Notes: generated from the letters alone by a model not told the origin. A DNA stretch of 64,000 nucleotides from Clostridiales bacterium UBA7273 (GCA_002472405.1 DKRV01000006.1:50074-114073), one strand, 5' to 3'; shown: positions 42,653 through 51,953, counted from the stretch's first letter. A program made the numbers and translations.

Positions 42653-43146
42653 ATGGGCAAATCCCTAAAAGGCAAAGAATGTGGTAAGGGTATCTGCCAG
42701 AGAAAGGACGGTTTATATTACGCACGGTTCGTAGATAAAACAGGAAAGCGGCATGAGAAGTATCTTCCGACGCTCCCTGACGCCCGCAACTGGATTGAAA
42801 CGGCAAGATATGCCGATGCGCACGAGGATGTTTTCGTAGCCACCGATACGACGGTGGATCAATGGTTTGATTTCTGGATTGAGAATATTGTGGGTGATTT
42901 AGCCCCTAATACGCTCCGCAATTATCGGGAGCGGTATGTCCACAATATTCAGCCTGTTATGGGCAAAATGATGATTGCCAACGTCAAGCCGATGCACTGC
43001 AAAAAGGTGTTCATACAAAGGTGCTTCAAAAGCTGCTGGGTCACGCGAGCATTAAAACAACGATGGACAGATACGTCCATGTCACAACGGAAACGCTGGA
43101 TCAAGCTGTGCAGCAATTTCAGGCTAACCGGGCTTTCGGCATATAA
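42653..43146 (+). pseudogene. Tyrosine recombinase (integrase) with internal deletion
   Basis: ATG 42653, after AAAGGAGCTCG, opens an N-terminal SAM-like/arm domain (GKGICQRKDGLYYARFVDKTGKR, TVDQWFDFWIENIVGDLAPNTLRNYRERY). At about 43006-43009 the sequence jumps, out of frame, to the C-terminal end VHTKVLQKLLGHASIKTTMDRYVHVT... with the LGHxS box and the catalytic tyrosine, stopping at 43144. The region with the first catalytic Arg and HxxR is gone. The element it served is therefore fixed in place. Confidence 0.88.
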
Positions 43147-43243
43147 GTCCACGTGGAAGTGGCGTGAAAATGGCGTAAAGCCGGAAGCGCCAAACGCCGA
43201 AGCCCTTGATAATACAGGATTTTTTAAGGAGATGTAGCAATAT

Positions 43244-44335
43244 ATGAAACTTGGTATCGTCGGGCTGCCGAATGTCGGCAAGTCAACACTGTTTAATGCG
43301 ATCACAAACGCCGGGGCGGAGAGCGCGAACTATCCGTTCTGCACGATCGAGCCGAACGTCGGCATGGTCACCGTGCCGGACGAGCGCCTTGACTTCCTCG
43401 CGTCGATATACGAGCCGAAGAAATACACTCCGGCGGTCATAGAGTTTGTGGATATAGCCGGCCTTGTCAAGGGCGCGTCCAAGGGCGAGGGACTGGGCAA
43501 CAAGTTCCTGTCCAACATCCGCAACACCGACGCTGTCGTTCACGTTGTCAGATGCTTCGATGATGAAAATGTCATCCACGTCGAGGGCGGAACGGATCCT
43601 GCCCGTGACGTTGATATCATTGACCTTGAGCTCATCATGGCGGACATGGAAATGGTCGAGCGCAGAATCGAGAAGGCAAACAAAAATGCCAAGGGCGACA
43701 AGAAATATCTGCACGAGGCCGAGGTGTTCAAGGGACTTCTTGAGCACCTGAACGAGGGCAAGAGCGTGCGCAGCTATGAGTGCGAGCCGGACGATATGGA
43801 GCTTATCGCAACGAGCGACCTTCTTACGATAAAGCCGGTCATCTATGCCGCTAACATGGATGAGGACGGCATCGCCGATTATGAAAACAACGCTTATTAC
43901 AAGCAGCTCTGCGATATAGCAGCCAAAGAGGGCGCGGAGGTCCTGCCTATCTGCGCGAAGCTCGAAGCTGAGATCGCGGCCCTTGAGCCGGATGAGCGCG
44001 AAATGTTCCTTGAAGAGCTGGGCATGAGCCAGTCGGGACTTGATCGCATGATAAAGACCTCGTATTCGCTGCTTGGCCTGATATCCTTCCTCACCTGCGG
44101 CAGCGATGAGTGCAGAGCATGGACGATACGCCGCGGAACAAAGGCGCCCCAGGCCGCCGGCAAGATACACACCGATTTCGAACGCGGATTTATCCGCGCC
44201 GAGATAGTAGCATTTGACGATCTCAAAGCCTGCGGAAGCATGGCGGCAGCCAAGGAAAAAGGCCTTGTTCGCTCCGAGGGCAAGGATTATGTTATGAACG
44301 ACGGCGATGTTACGCTGTTCAGATTCAACGTGTGA
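43244..44335 (+). CDS. ychF: Redox-regulated ATPase YchF (Obg-related)
   Basis: A 363-aa P-loop ATPase of the Obg family. G1 is GLPNVGKSTLFNAIT near the start, G3 DIAGLVKGASKGEGLGNKFL, and the ATP-specifying NMxE motif is NMDED (about 205). A coiled-coil insertion and the C-terminal TGS-like domain (ECRAWTIRRGTKAPQAAGKIHTDFERGFIRAEI) are present. YchF binds ribosomes and modulates stress responses. The start follows AAGGAGATGTAG. Its 3' end overlaps the following membrane protein gene. Confidence 0.95.
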   Translation: MKLGIVGLPNVGKSTLFNAITNAGAESANYPFCTIEPNVGMVTVPDERLDFLASIYEPKKYTPAVIEFVDIAGLVKGASKGEGLGNKFLSNIRNTDAVVHVVRCFDDENVIHVEGGTDPARDVDIIDLELIMADMEMVERRIEKANKNAKGDKKYLHEAEVFKGLLEHLNEGKSVRSYECEPDDMELIATSDLLTIKPVIYAANMDEDGIADYENNAYYKQLCDIAAKEGAEVLPICAKLEAEIAALEPDEREMFLEELGMSQSGLDRMIKTSYSLLGLISFLTCGSDECRAWTIRRGTKAPQAAGKIHTDFERGFIRAEIVAFDDLKACGSMAAAKEKGLVRSEGKDYVMNDGDVTLFRFNV

Positions 44336-44970
44336 TGGAAGATGTAATGTTTGTTCTCGAACTCATCGGTGCGGCGGCGTTTGCAGTGTCGGGAGCAATG
44401 GTCGCGATCGAAAAAAAGGCCGATATATTCGGAGTTTTGTTCCTCGCGGTGACAACGGCGCTCGGCGGCGGCGTTATCCGTGACGTGCTCATAGGAAGAA
44501 TACCGCCGGTGATGTTTGTTAGCTACTGGTATCTGCTCATATCCGTCGTCGCGGCGCTTGCGGTGTTTATAGACGCTTATCTGCGCAGCGAAAAATACAA
44601 GCTGCATTTGGACAAGCTTGACGCAGTGAACAATGTCTTTGACGCGATAGGCCTTGCTGTTTTCACCGTATCCGGCATGAACGCCGCAATGCCGGTGAGC
44701 GATAATGTTATCCTCGTTTTGTTTGTAGGCATGTGCACCGGCGTCGGCGGCGGCATGCTGCGCGACGTTATGACGAACACCATGCCCAAGGTGCTCCGAA
44801 AGCGCGTGTACGCGGTCGCGTCGCTTATCGGCGGCGGACTTTACTATGTGATGCATGTGCTCGACATAAATCAGCTTTTGTCGGTCGGCTGCGGAATGCT
44901 CGTGATTTTTGCGTTGCGCCTGTTTGCGACGATCTATAAGTGGAATCTGCCGTCTGTCAAGTTAGATTAA
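44335..44970 (+). CDS. UPF0126/TRIC-type cation channel family membrane protein
   Basis: A 211-aa protein with about seven membrane helices and two tandem UPF0126 repeats, each with a glycine-rich signature (GAAAFAVSGAMVAIEKKADIFGVLFLAVTTALGGGVIRDVL and GLAVFTVSGMNAAM...GVGGGMLRDVM). Prokaryotic relatives form trimeric cation channels. ATG 44335 shares a base with the ychF stop (TGATG), implying coupled translation; GTG 44332 is an alternative. It ends shortly before the Mn riboswitch. Confidence 0.9.
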   Translation: MEDVMFVLELIGAAAFAVSGAMVAIEKKADIFGVLFLAVTTALGGGVIRDVLIGRIPPVMFVSYWYLLISVVAALAVFIDAYLRSEKYKLHLDKLDAVNNVFDAIGLAVFTVSGMNAAMPVSDNVILVLFVGMCTGVGGGMLRDVMTNTMPKVLRKRVYAVASLIGGGLYYVMHVLDINQLLSVGCGMLVIFALRLFATIYKWNLPSVKLD

Positions 44971-44996
44971 GAAAATGTAAAATTTCGTGTGTAATA

Positions 44997-45025
44997 TTGA
45001 CGCGGCGGTATCACTGTGGTATTTT
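44997..45025 (+). promoter_or_regulatory. Promoter of the riboswitch-controlled operon
   Basis: TTGACG, a 17-bp spacer and TATTTT. Confidence 0.7.
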
Positions 45026-45032
45026 ATAACTC

Positions 45033-45130
45033 AATAAAAGGGAGTAGCGTGCGCCAATAGGCGTTCGGCACGTCGTCATCTCAACCGTCAGGTTCGGTGT
45101 GCCGAGTACGATACAGTATTTGCAAGACTT
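45033..45130 (+). promoter_or_regulatory. yybP-ykoY (manganese) riboswitch aptamer
   Basis: The leader carries the class hallmarks in order: AAAGGGAGTAGCG near 45037-45049, CACGTCGTCATC near 45069-45080, and GCAAGACTTT at 45122-45131. Paired stems surround them (GTGCGCC/GGCGTTC-, GGTTCGGTGTGCCG). Members bind Mn2+ and control metal efflux genes. The 3' end overlaps the terminator stem, so ligand binding is expected to prevent termination. Confidence 0.85.
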
Positions 45131-45167
45131 TTACGGCAAGAATAATTGCCGTAAAAGTCTTTTTTTA
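45124..45167 (+). terminator. Riboswitch-controlled terminator
   Basis: AAGACTTTTACGGCAA, loop GAATAA, TTGCCGTAAAAGTCTT, then seven T. The 5' arm includes the conserved GCAAGACTTT of the aptamer, which makes the two structures mutually exclusive. Confidence 0.9.
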
Positions 45168-45200
45168 TTTTTTATGTAGAAAGGACTTGAGAACTTAAAC

Positions 45201-46520
45201 ATGGAATCGGACTCAATATTGCCTCAACTATTGCTTCAGCTTGTGCTGATAGCGGTCAACGCACTGTTTGCCGCAACCGAGATAGCCGTTATTTCGCTCA
45301 ACGAGACGAAGGTGCGGCGCATGGCCGAGGGCGGAGACAGGAAAGCGGCTAAAATGCTTAGAATGGTGACTGAACCTACGGGGTTCCTGTCAACTATTCA
45401 GATATGCATAACGCTTGCAGGCTTCCTTGGCTCGGCGTTTGCGGCTGATAACTTTTCCGATAAGCTCGTAAACTGGCTTATAAATGATTGCGAAGTATCC
45501 GGAGTGTCACCCTCAGCACTTGATACGATATCAGTCATCATAATAACCCTTGTTTTGTCTTACTTTACGCTGGTGCTCGGCGAGCTTGTTCCGAAGCGTA
45601 TTGCAATGAAGCGATCCGAGAGCATTGCGCGTGCCGTAAGCGGGCTGATGATAGCAATGACCGCGGCGCTCCGCCCGATAATCTGGCTGCTGACCGTTTC
45701 AACGAACGGTGTGCTGCGCCTGTGCGGCATAGACCCCGAGGATAATGCCGAGGAAGTGTCGGAGGAAGAGATAATAATGATGCTTGATGAGGGAGAGGAA
45801 GCCGGCAGCATAGAAAGCGGCGAAAAAGAGCTTATAAAAAATGTTTTTTCGCTAAACGATACCACTGCCGAGGATGTTATGGTGCATCGCTCGCAAGTAG
45901 CTTTCCTAAAACGCGACGATGCTCGAACAACACTGCTCAATGAAATAGCCGAAAGCGGCTATTCTCGCTTTCCCGTGTACGGCGAAAATATCGACGACAT
46001 TGTAGGAATACTCTACGCAAAGACATATCTTACCGCCCAAAGCAGGGGCGAACGGTGCGAAATGAAGGATTTCCTGATGCCGCCGCGCTTTGTCCACGCG
46101 AGCACACACATAAACCGCATTCTTCTCGATATGCAGCGCGAGCATGCGCATATGGCAGTGGTTGTTGATGATTACGGCGGAGTGATCGGAATAATCACGC
46201 TTGAGGATATTCTCGAGGAGCTTGTGGGAGAGATATGGGACGAGAGCGATGAAGTGATAGAGAACATAAGGGAACGCTCCGACGGCAGCTACGATATAAA
46301 CGGAAGCACACGGCTTTCGGATATGTGTGAAAGTATCGGGTGCAGCATCGACAGCGAGGCCGACACGGTCGGCGGTTGGGTAACGGAAATGCTCGGCGGC
46401 ATACCGGAAAGTGGCGAAAGCTTTGAGTGCGGCGGCATGCATGTAACGGTCGAATCTACGGATAAAAGACGTGTGCTCAAGGTAAATGTTAACGTAAACA
46501 TACTCAGGGAGGATGCATAA
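45201..46520 (+). CDS. CNNM/CorC-HlyC family membrane protein
   Basis: A 439-aa protein: a DUF21/CNNM membrane domain (about 1-190: FAATEIAVISLNETKVRRMAEGGDRKAAKML, TIQICITLAGFLGSAFAA), two CBS domains (about 215-330, VHRSQVAFLKRDD, FPVYGENIDDIVGILYAK, MAVVVDDYGGVIGIITLEDILEELVGEIWDE) and a C-terminal CorC_HlyC domain. Members move divalent cations (Mg2+, Co2+, Mn2+) out of the cell. It is the first gene after the Mn riboswitch and is followed with no gap by a P-type ATPase, so both are probably induced by manganese. Confidence 0.92.
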   Translation: MESDSILPQLLLQLVLIAVNALFAATEIAVISLNETKVRRMAEGGDRKAAKMLRMVTEPTGFLSTIQICITLAGFLGSAFAADNFSDKLVNWLINDCEVSGVSPSALDTISVIIITLVLSYFTLVLGELVPKRIAMKRSESIARAVSGLMIAMTAALRPIIWLLTVSTNGVLRLCGIDPEDNAEEVSEEEIIMMLDEGEEAGSIESGEKELIKNVFSLNDTTAEDVMVHRSQVAFLKRDDARTTLLNEIAESGYSRFPVYGENIDDIVGILYAKTYLTAQSRGERCEMKDFLMPPRFVHASTHINRILLDMQREHAHMAVVVDDYGGVIGIITLEDILEELVGEIWDESDEVIENIRERSDGSYDINGSTRLSDMCESIGCSIDSEADTVGGWVTEMLGGIPESGESFECGGMHVTVESTDKRRVLKVNVNVNILREDA

Positions 46521-49172
46521 GTGAAATATTATTGCGAAGAAAAAGATCTCGTGATACGGCAGCTTGACAGCGGCGAAAACGGCCTGAGTCAGGCCGAGGC
46601 GGAGCGACGCCTTGCCGAAAACGGCAAAAATAAGCTTGCTGCGGCAAAAAAAGACTCGATACTCAAACAGCTTTTGAAGCAGCTGGCAGACCCGATGATA
46701 ATCATTCTTCTGGCTGCGGCCGCGATAAGCGGAGCGCTTGCAGTGACGCAGGGCGAGAGCTTCACGGATGTTATCATCATCCTGTTTGTCGTCGTCGTTA
46801 ACGCCGTTCTGGGCGTTTATCAGGAAAACAAGGCGGAAAAGGCCATTGAAGCTTTGCAGGAGATGTCGGCGGCAACGTCAAAGGTGCTGCGCGACGGAAA
46901 GATAGTCACGATCCACAGCGAGGAGCTTGTGGTCGGCGACGTTGTGCTGCTTGAAGCCGGCGACGCCGTTCCGGCAGACGGCAGAATAATCGAAAACGCA
47001 AGCCTCAAGATAGAAGAGGCGGCGCTCACGGGCGAGTCGGTGCCGGTGAGCAAGTTTATCGACATCATAAATCTCGTAGACGGCGAGGGCGACGTTCCGC
47101 TCGGCGACCGCCGCAATATGGCGTACATGGGCTCTACCGTTGTTTACGGCCGCGGCGCGATGATAGTCTGCGCAACCGGCATGGATACCGAGATGGGCAA
47201 GATAGCAGACGCTCTTGCGCAGGCTTCCGACGGGCAGACGCCCTTGCAGATTAAGCTCACGCAGCTGAGCAAAATACTCACCTGGCTCGTTCTCGGCATA
47301 TGCGTCGTCATATTTGCCGTGCAGCTTCTGCGCGCCGGCGGAATGAGCTTTGAGGTCGTGCTGAACTCCTTCATGATAGCGGTATCGCTCGCGGTCGCTG
47401 CCATACCCGAGGGGCTTGCTGCGGTCGTTACGGTGGTTTTGTCCATCGGCGTTACCAACATGTCAAAGCGCAATGCGATAATCCGCCGCCTGACGGCGGT
47501 CGAAACTCTCGGCTGCGCGCAGGTCATTTGCTCGGATAAAACCGGCACGCTGACGCAGAACAGGATGACCGTTGTCGATTTCTTCGGCGAAAACGAGCAG
47601 GAGCTTGCCAAGGCAATGGCGCTGTGCTGCGATGCCGAGATTGACGATGAGGGTAATGTGACCGGCGAGCCTACGGAGGCTGCGCTGGTTGCATGGGCAA
47701 ACACTCTGGGACTTAATAAAACCGCGCTTAAAGTATCATTGCCACGCTGCGGCGAAGCGCCGTTTGATTCCGGCAGAAAAATGATGAGCACCCTGCACCT
47801 TGCCCCGAACGGCGTTGTTCAGTACACAAAGGGCGCGCCCGACGTTATCATAGGAAAATGCACACACTATCTCAAAAACGGCGAAGCTGTTCCCATGACC
47901 GAGGACTACCGCAGCGAGATACTCCGCAGCAACAAGGCAATGGCCGATAAGGCCCTGCGAGTTTTGGCCTGCGCTCTGCGCATATGGAGTGCGCAGCCTG
48001 ATGACTGCGAGCCGGAGACACTTGAGCAGCAGCTCTGCTTTGTGGGCCTTACGGGAATGATCGACCCCGTGCGCCCGGAGGTTAAGGATGCTATCGACGA
48101 GTGCAAGGCCGCCGGTATCCGCGCGATTATGATAACCGGCGACCATGTTGACACGGCAGTTGCCATAGCAAAGGAGCTTGGCATCCTGCGCGAGGGCGAC
48201 AGAGCCGTAACGGGCGCGCAGCTTTCGCAGATGAACGACGAGGAGTTTGAGCGCGAATTTCAGAATATAAGCGTCTATGCGCGTGTTCAGCCCGAGCATA
48301 AAACGCGCATCGTTTCGGCGTGGCGCAAGGCAGGCTACGTCACCGCCATGACCGGCGACGGCGTAAACGACGCGCCGTCTATAAAAAGCGCCGATATCGG
48401 CGTCGGCATGGGCATAACCGGCACCGACGTCACAAAAAACGTTGCCGATATGGTGCTTGCCGACGATAATTTTGCCACAATCGTCGGAGCCGTTGAGGAA
48501 GGCCGCAGAATATACGATAACATCCGCAAGGCGATCCAGTTCCTGCTCGGCTCGAACATGAGCGAGGTCATAAGCATTTTCGTCGCCACCATACTGGGCT
48601 TTACGATCTTAAAGCCCGTGCATCTTCTGTGGATAAACCTCGTCACCGACTGCTTCCCGGCGCTGGCGCTCGGCATGGAAAAGGCCGAGGGCAACATCAT
48701 GCGCCGCCGTCCGCGTCCGGCGAAGGACGGAATATTTGCAGGCGGCATGGGCTTTGACATCGCGTATCAGGGTGTGCTCATCTCGGCACTCGTTCTGGCG
48801 GCGTATTTCGTCGGCCATTATATTGAAACCGGAGTCTGGACGATAACCGACAGCGCCGACGGAACGACGATGGCATTCCTTACAATGTCAATGGCCGAGA
48901 TATGCCACAGCTTCAATATGCGCTCGCTGCGCGGCTGCATCTTCACCATGGGCACTAAGAACAAGGCTCTCACCTGGGCGGCTTTGGGCAGCATTGCCGC
49001 AACCACGCTTGTGTGCGAGGTGCCGTTCCTGGCCGAGGCGTTTGGATTCACGCCGGTATCGTTTGTCGAATACGTCATTGCAATGGGCATAGGCATGCTT
49101 GGCATGGTCATCGTTGAGATCGTTAAGACCTTCCAGCGCCGCGCAATGCGAAAAAGAGGCGAAATTCTTTAA
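46521..49172 (+). CDS. Cation-translocating P-type ATPase (P2A, calcium/manganese type)
   Basis: An 883-aa P2A-type ATPase with cation-ATPase N domain, the actuator motif TGES (about 171), the phosphorylation site DKTGT (D339), a P domain with GDGVNDAP (about 612) and ten helices; M4 holds PEGLAA (about 296), typical of SERCA-like Ca2+/Mn2+ pumps. It would export Ca2+ or Mn2+ from the cytosol. The start is GTG 46521, directly after the CNNM stop, with GGGAGGA suitably placed. The riboswitch upstream favours manganese as the physiological ion. Confidence 0.93.
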   Translation: MKYYCEEKDLVIRQLDSGENGLSQAEAERRLAENGKNKLAAAKKDSILKQLLKQLADPMIIILLAAAAISGALAVTQGESFTDVIIILFVVVVNAVLGVYQENKAEKAIEALQEMSAATSKVLRDGKIVTIHSEELVVGDVVLLEAGDAVPADGRIIENASLKIEEAALTGESVPVSKFIDIINLVDGEGDVPLGDRRNMAYMGSTVVYGRGAMIVCATGMDTEMGKIADALAQASDGQTPLQIKLTQLSKILTWLVLGICVVIFAVQLLRAGGMSFEVVLNSFMIAVSLAVAAIPEGLAAVVTVVLSIGVTNMSKRNAIIRRLTAVETLGCAQVICSDKTGTLTQNRMTVVDFFGENEQELAKAMALCCDAEIDDEGNVTGEPTEAALVAWANTLGLNKTALKVSLPRCGEAPFDSGRKMMSTLHLAPNGVVQYTKGAPDVIIGKCTHYLKNGEAVPMTEDYRSEILRSNKAMADKALRVLACALRIWSAQPDDCEPETLEQQLCFVGLTGMIDPVRPEVKDAIDECKAAGIRAIMITGDHVDTAVAIAKELGILREGDRAVTGAQLSQMNDEEFEREFQNISVYARVQPEHKTRIVSAWRKAGYVTAMTGDGVNDAPSIKSADIGVGMGITGTDVTKNVADMVLADDNFATIVGAVEEGRRIYDNIRKAIQFLLGSNMSEVISIFVATILGFTILKPVHLLWINLVTDCFPALALGMEKAEGNIMRRRPRPAKDGIFAGGMGFDIAYQGVLISALVLAAYFVGHYIETGVWTITDSADGTTMAFLTMSMAEICHSFNMRSLRGCIFTMGTKNKALTWAALGSIAATTLVCEVPFLAEAFGFTPVSFVEYVIAMGIGMLGMVIVEIVKTFQRRAMRKRGEIL

Positions 49173-49181
49173 GCTTGCAGG

Positions 49182-49210
49182 TTGACAGCGCTCAAAGACG
49201 GTGATAAAAT
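49182..49210 (+). promoter_or_regulatory. Promoter of thrS
   Basis: TTGACA, a 17-bp spacer and TAAAAT. Confidence 0.8.
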
Positions 49211-49216
49211 CAAACA

Positions 49217-49429
49217 ATCAGCGATGACGGAGAACGATGACGCGCTGTCTGCCCAGAGAGAAAGGCCGCCGGCTGCAAGCCTTTTCGGACAAAACGTCGG
49301 AGACCGCTCCCGAGCCGAAGCAAGGAAATGTGCTTCCGCGCCGCGCCCGTTAAGCGCATGATGAGTTCTATCAAGGTGGGACCGCGTAAAAAATATTACG
49401 CCCTTGACGCAATGCGTCAGGGGCGTTTT
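49217..49429 (+). promoter_or_regulatory. T-box leader of thrS
   Basis: The T-box sequence AAGGTGGGACCGCG lies at 49373-49386, and the stem I motif AGAGAG is at 49255-49260. A candidate ACC (Thr) specifier is at 49303-49305 (GGAGACCGCTC). The terminator CGCCCTTGACGC/GCGTCAGGGGCG (49399-49425) ends in TTTT. Uncharged tRNA-Thr would pair with the T-box and allow read-through into thrS. Confidence 0.9.
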
Positions 49430-49453
49430 GATTTTGATAAAGGAGTATAAATC

Positions 49454-51205
49454 ATGGAAGAAAATAAGTACACTTTTGAAAATCCCAAATTCAAAAACAC
49501 CTATCGCCATACAACAAGCCATATCCTCGCCCAGGCGGTAAAGCGCCTTTATCCCGAGGTCAAGCTGGCCATCGGCCCGGCTATCGAAAACGGCTTTTAC
49601 TATGACTTTGACGCTCCCTTTGCCATAACTCCCGACATCCTCGAGAAGATCGAGGCCGAGATGCGCAAGATCTGCAAGGAGAAGATAAAGCTTGAAAGAT
49701 TCGAGCTTCCGCGCGAGGAAGCAATAAAATTCATGGAAGAGCGCGAAGAGCCGTACAAGGTCGAGCTTATAAACGACCTGCCCGAGGACGCGGTCATTTC
49801 GTTCTACAAACAGGGCGACTTCACCGATCTGTGCGCAGGTCCGCACCTGGATTCGACCGGAAGAGTCAAGGGCAACGCAATAAAGCTCACCTCCTGCACT
49901 GGTGCTTACTGGCGCGGCGATTCCAACCGCAAGATGCTCCAGCGTGTTTACGGCACCTGCTTTATGAAAAAGGACGAGCTTGACGCATATCTTGCCCGCA
50001 TAGAGGAAGCCAAAAAGCGCGACCACCGCAAGCTCGGCAAGGAGCTTGGGCTGTTCATGCTCACCGAGGAAGGCCCCGGCTTCCCGTTCTTCCTGCCCAA
50101 GGGCATGGTCCTTAAAAACACGCTTATCGACTACTGGCGCGAGGTTCACAAGAAGTACGGCTATGTTGAGGTCTCGACCCCGATGATCCTCAATCGTCAG
50201 CTTTGGGAGACTTCCGGCCACTGGTTCCACTATAAAGAGAATATGTACACCACCGTTATCGACGGCGAGGACTATGCGATAAAGCCCATGAACTGCCCCG
50301 GCGGCATGCTCGTTTACAAATCCGAGCCGCATTCCTACCGTGATCTGCCCCTGCGCGTGGGTGAGCTTGGCCTTGTCCACCGCCATGAGCTGTCCGGCGC
50401 TCTGCACGGCCTGTTCCGCGTAAGATGCTTCACTCAGGACGATGCGCACATCTTCATGACCTGGGATCAGATGAAGGACGAGATAAAGAACGTCGTCAAG
50501 CTCTTTGACGAGGTGTATTCGCTATTCGGCCTGCCCTACGAGATCGAGCTGAGCACCATGCCGGACGATCACATGGGCGACGAGAAGGACTGGGAGTTTG
50601 CGCAGAACACCCTCAAGGAAGCCATCACCGAGATGGGCAAGGGCTATGTTATCAACGAGGGCGACGGCGCGTTCTACGGCCCGAAGCTTGACTTCCATCT
50701 TGAGGACAGCCTGGGAAGAACCTGGCAGTGCGGTACCATTCAGCTGGATATGCAGCTGCCCGAGAGATTTGAGCTTGAGTATGTCGGAGCCGACGGCGAG
50801 AAGCATCGCCCCGTCATGATCCACCGCGTCGTATTTGGCTCGATCGAGCGCTTCATCGGCGTTATCACCGAGCATTTTGCCGGCGCGTTCCCGACTTGGC
50901 TTGCCCCGGTTCAGGTCAAGGTCATGCCGATAACCGATCGCGTTGACGATTATGCAAAGCAGATCGCAAAGCGCCTTGACGAGCACGGCTTCCGCGTTGA
51001 GACCGACCTGCGCAACGAAAAGATCGGCTACAAGATCCGCGAGGCTCAGACTCAGAAGATCCCCTACATGATAATCGTCGGCGATAAGGAAGCCGAAAAC
51101 GGCACTGTCTCCGTGCGCACACGCACCGGCGGCGACGAGGGCAGCATGCAGGTAGAAGACTTCATCGCAAAGCTCGGCGAAGAAGTGGCCACCAGAGCAA
51201 AATAA
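49454..51205 (+). CDS. thrS: Threonyl-tRNA synthetase lacking the TGS domain
   Basis: A 583-aa class IIa synthetase. The editing/tRNA-SAD domain (HTTSHILAQAVKRLYPEVKLAIGP, with HxxxH and CAGPHLDSTG) starts almost at the N-terminus, so the about 60-residue TGS domain of E. coli ThrRS is absent. The catalytic core has motif 1 around FPFFLPKGM and LIDYWREVHKKYGYVEVSTPM, the zinc ligands in NCPGGM and HRHELSG, motif 2 RCFTQDDAHIF, motif 3 HRVVFGSIERFIGVI, and a C-terminal anticodon-binding domain. The start has AAAGGAG. A T-box controls it. Confidence 0.94.
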   Translation: MEENKYTFENPKFKNTYRHTTSHILAQAVKRLYPEVKLAIGPAIENGFYYDFDAPFAITPDILEKIEAEMRKICKEKIKLERFELPREEAIKFMEEREEPYKVELINDLPEDAVISFYKQGDFTDLCAGPHLDSTGRVKGNAIKLTSCTGAYWRGDSNRKMLQRVYGTCFMKKDELDAYLARIEEAKKRDHRKLGKELGLFMLTEEGPGFPFFLPKGMVLKNTLIDYWREVHKKYGYVEVSTPMILNRQLWETSGHWFHYKENMYTTVIDGEDYAIKPMNCPGGMLVYKSEPHSYRDLPLRVGELGLVHRHELSGALHGLFRVRCFTQDDAHIFMTWDQMKDEIKNVVKLFDEVYSLFGLPYEIELSTMPDDHMGDEKDWEFAQNTLKEAITEMGKGYVINEGDGAFYGPKLDFHLEDSLGRTWQCGTIQLDMQLPERFELEYVGADGEKHRPVMIHRVVFGSIERFIGVITEHFAGAFPTWLAPVQVKVMPITDRVDDYAKQIAKRLDEHGFRVETDLRNEKIGYKIREAQTQKIPYMIIVGDKEAENGTVSVRTRTGGDEGSMQVEDFIAKLGEEVATRAK

Positions 51206-51211
51206 TTATTT

Positions 51212-51236
51212 CAGCCTGCCGATACCCGGCAGGCTG
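51212..51236 (+). terminator. Hairpin after thrS
   Basis: CAGCCTGCCG pairs with CGGCAGGCTG with a five-base loop. The T-run is poor, so read-through into the next gene is likely. Confidence 0.6.
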
Positions 51237-51256
51237 TTCGAAAATAAGGAGAAGCT

Positions 51257-51739
51257 ATGAAATTACTTTTCAAGCAACGCTTTTTCTCGTGGTTTGACAG
51301 CTATGATATTTACGATGAGGGCGGAAGAGGCGTGTTCACGGTGGAGGGCAAGCTCGGCTGGGGGCATGTGCTGCATGTTTTGGACGCAGGCGGCCGCCAT
51401 GTAGGCACGGTGCGCGAAAAGGTGCTGACGCTGTTCGAGCCGAAGTTCGAGATATTCACCGGTGCAGATGAATACATCGGCTGTATAACAAAGCGATTTA
51501 CATTCTTTAAGCCAAAGTTCGATATTGACTTCAACGGTTGGCAGGTCGAGGGCGATTTCTGGGGCTGGGACTATTCGGTCGTGTCGCCCACAGGCGAAAC
51601 GGTTGCCGTCATAACAAAGGAGCTTTTCAACTGGACCGACACCTATTCCATCGACGTTGCGCGCCCGGAGAACGCCCTGTGCGCGCTCATGCTTGTGCTT
51701 GCTATCGATGCCGAAAAATGCAGCAGAAACAACGGATAA
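51257..51739 (+). CDS. LURP-one-related (YxjI-like) protein
   Basis: A 160-aa protein with the twelve-stranded LOR fold pattern: MKLLFKQRFFSWFDSYDIYDEGGRGVFTVEGKL, HVLDAGGRHVGTVREKVLTLFEPKFEIF, then FNGWQVEGDFWGWDYSVVSPTGETVAVITKE. LOR proteins resemble the phospholipid-scramblase/Tubby fold; their bacterial function is not established. The start follows AAGGAGAAG. It lies downstream of thrS with a weak hairpin between. Confidence 0.88.
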   Translation: MKLLFKQRFFSWFDSYDIYDEGGRGVFTVEGKLGWGHVLHVLDAGGRHVGTVREKVLTLFEPKFEIFTGADEYIGCITKRFTFFKPKFDIDFNGWQVEGDFWGWDYSVVSPTGETVAVITKELFNWTDTYSIDVARPENALCALMLVLAIDAEKCSRNNG

Positions 51740-51789
51740 AGCCGCGCCCAGACAAAACCAAAGCAAAAGGGGCTTACGAATATGTATAA

Positions 51790-51953
51790 TCCACAGCTGG
51801 GCAAACGTTCATCCGCTCTTGAAGGTGATCCCGGTCGAGTGGGATCACAATATCCCATACGGCATTCTGCATTCGCCCGAACCGAGCCCGACGGTGCAGC
51901 GCTTTTTAGACGCTGCCGAAAGCGTGCGTCATGAGCTGTACGGCGGATTATAA
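51790..51953 (+). pseudogene. LysR-family regulator, C-terminal scrap
   Basis: The frame LLKVIPVEWDHNIPYGILHSPEPSPTVQRFLDAA matches the end of the LysR effector-binding domain, where such proteins finish. Nothing of the DNA-binding or first effector half is present upstream. Confidence 0.65.

Noticed and set aside
49169..50449. 426-codon minus-strand frame over the thrS leader and thrS
   Set aside because: It covers the T-box and the ThrRS coding sequence, both strongly supported on the plus strand.
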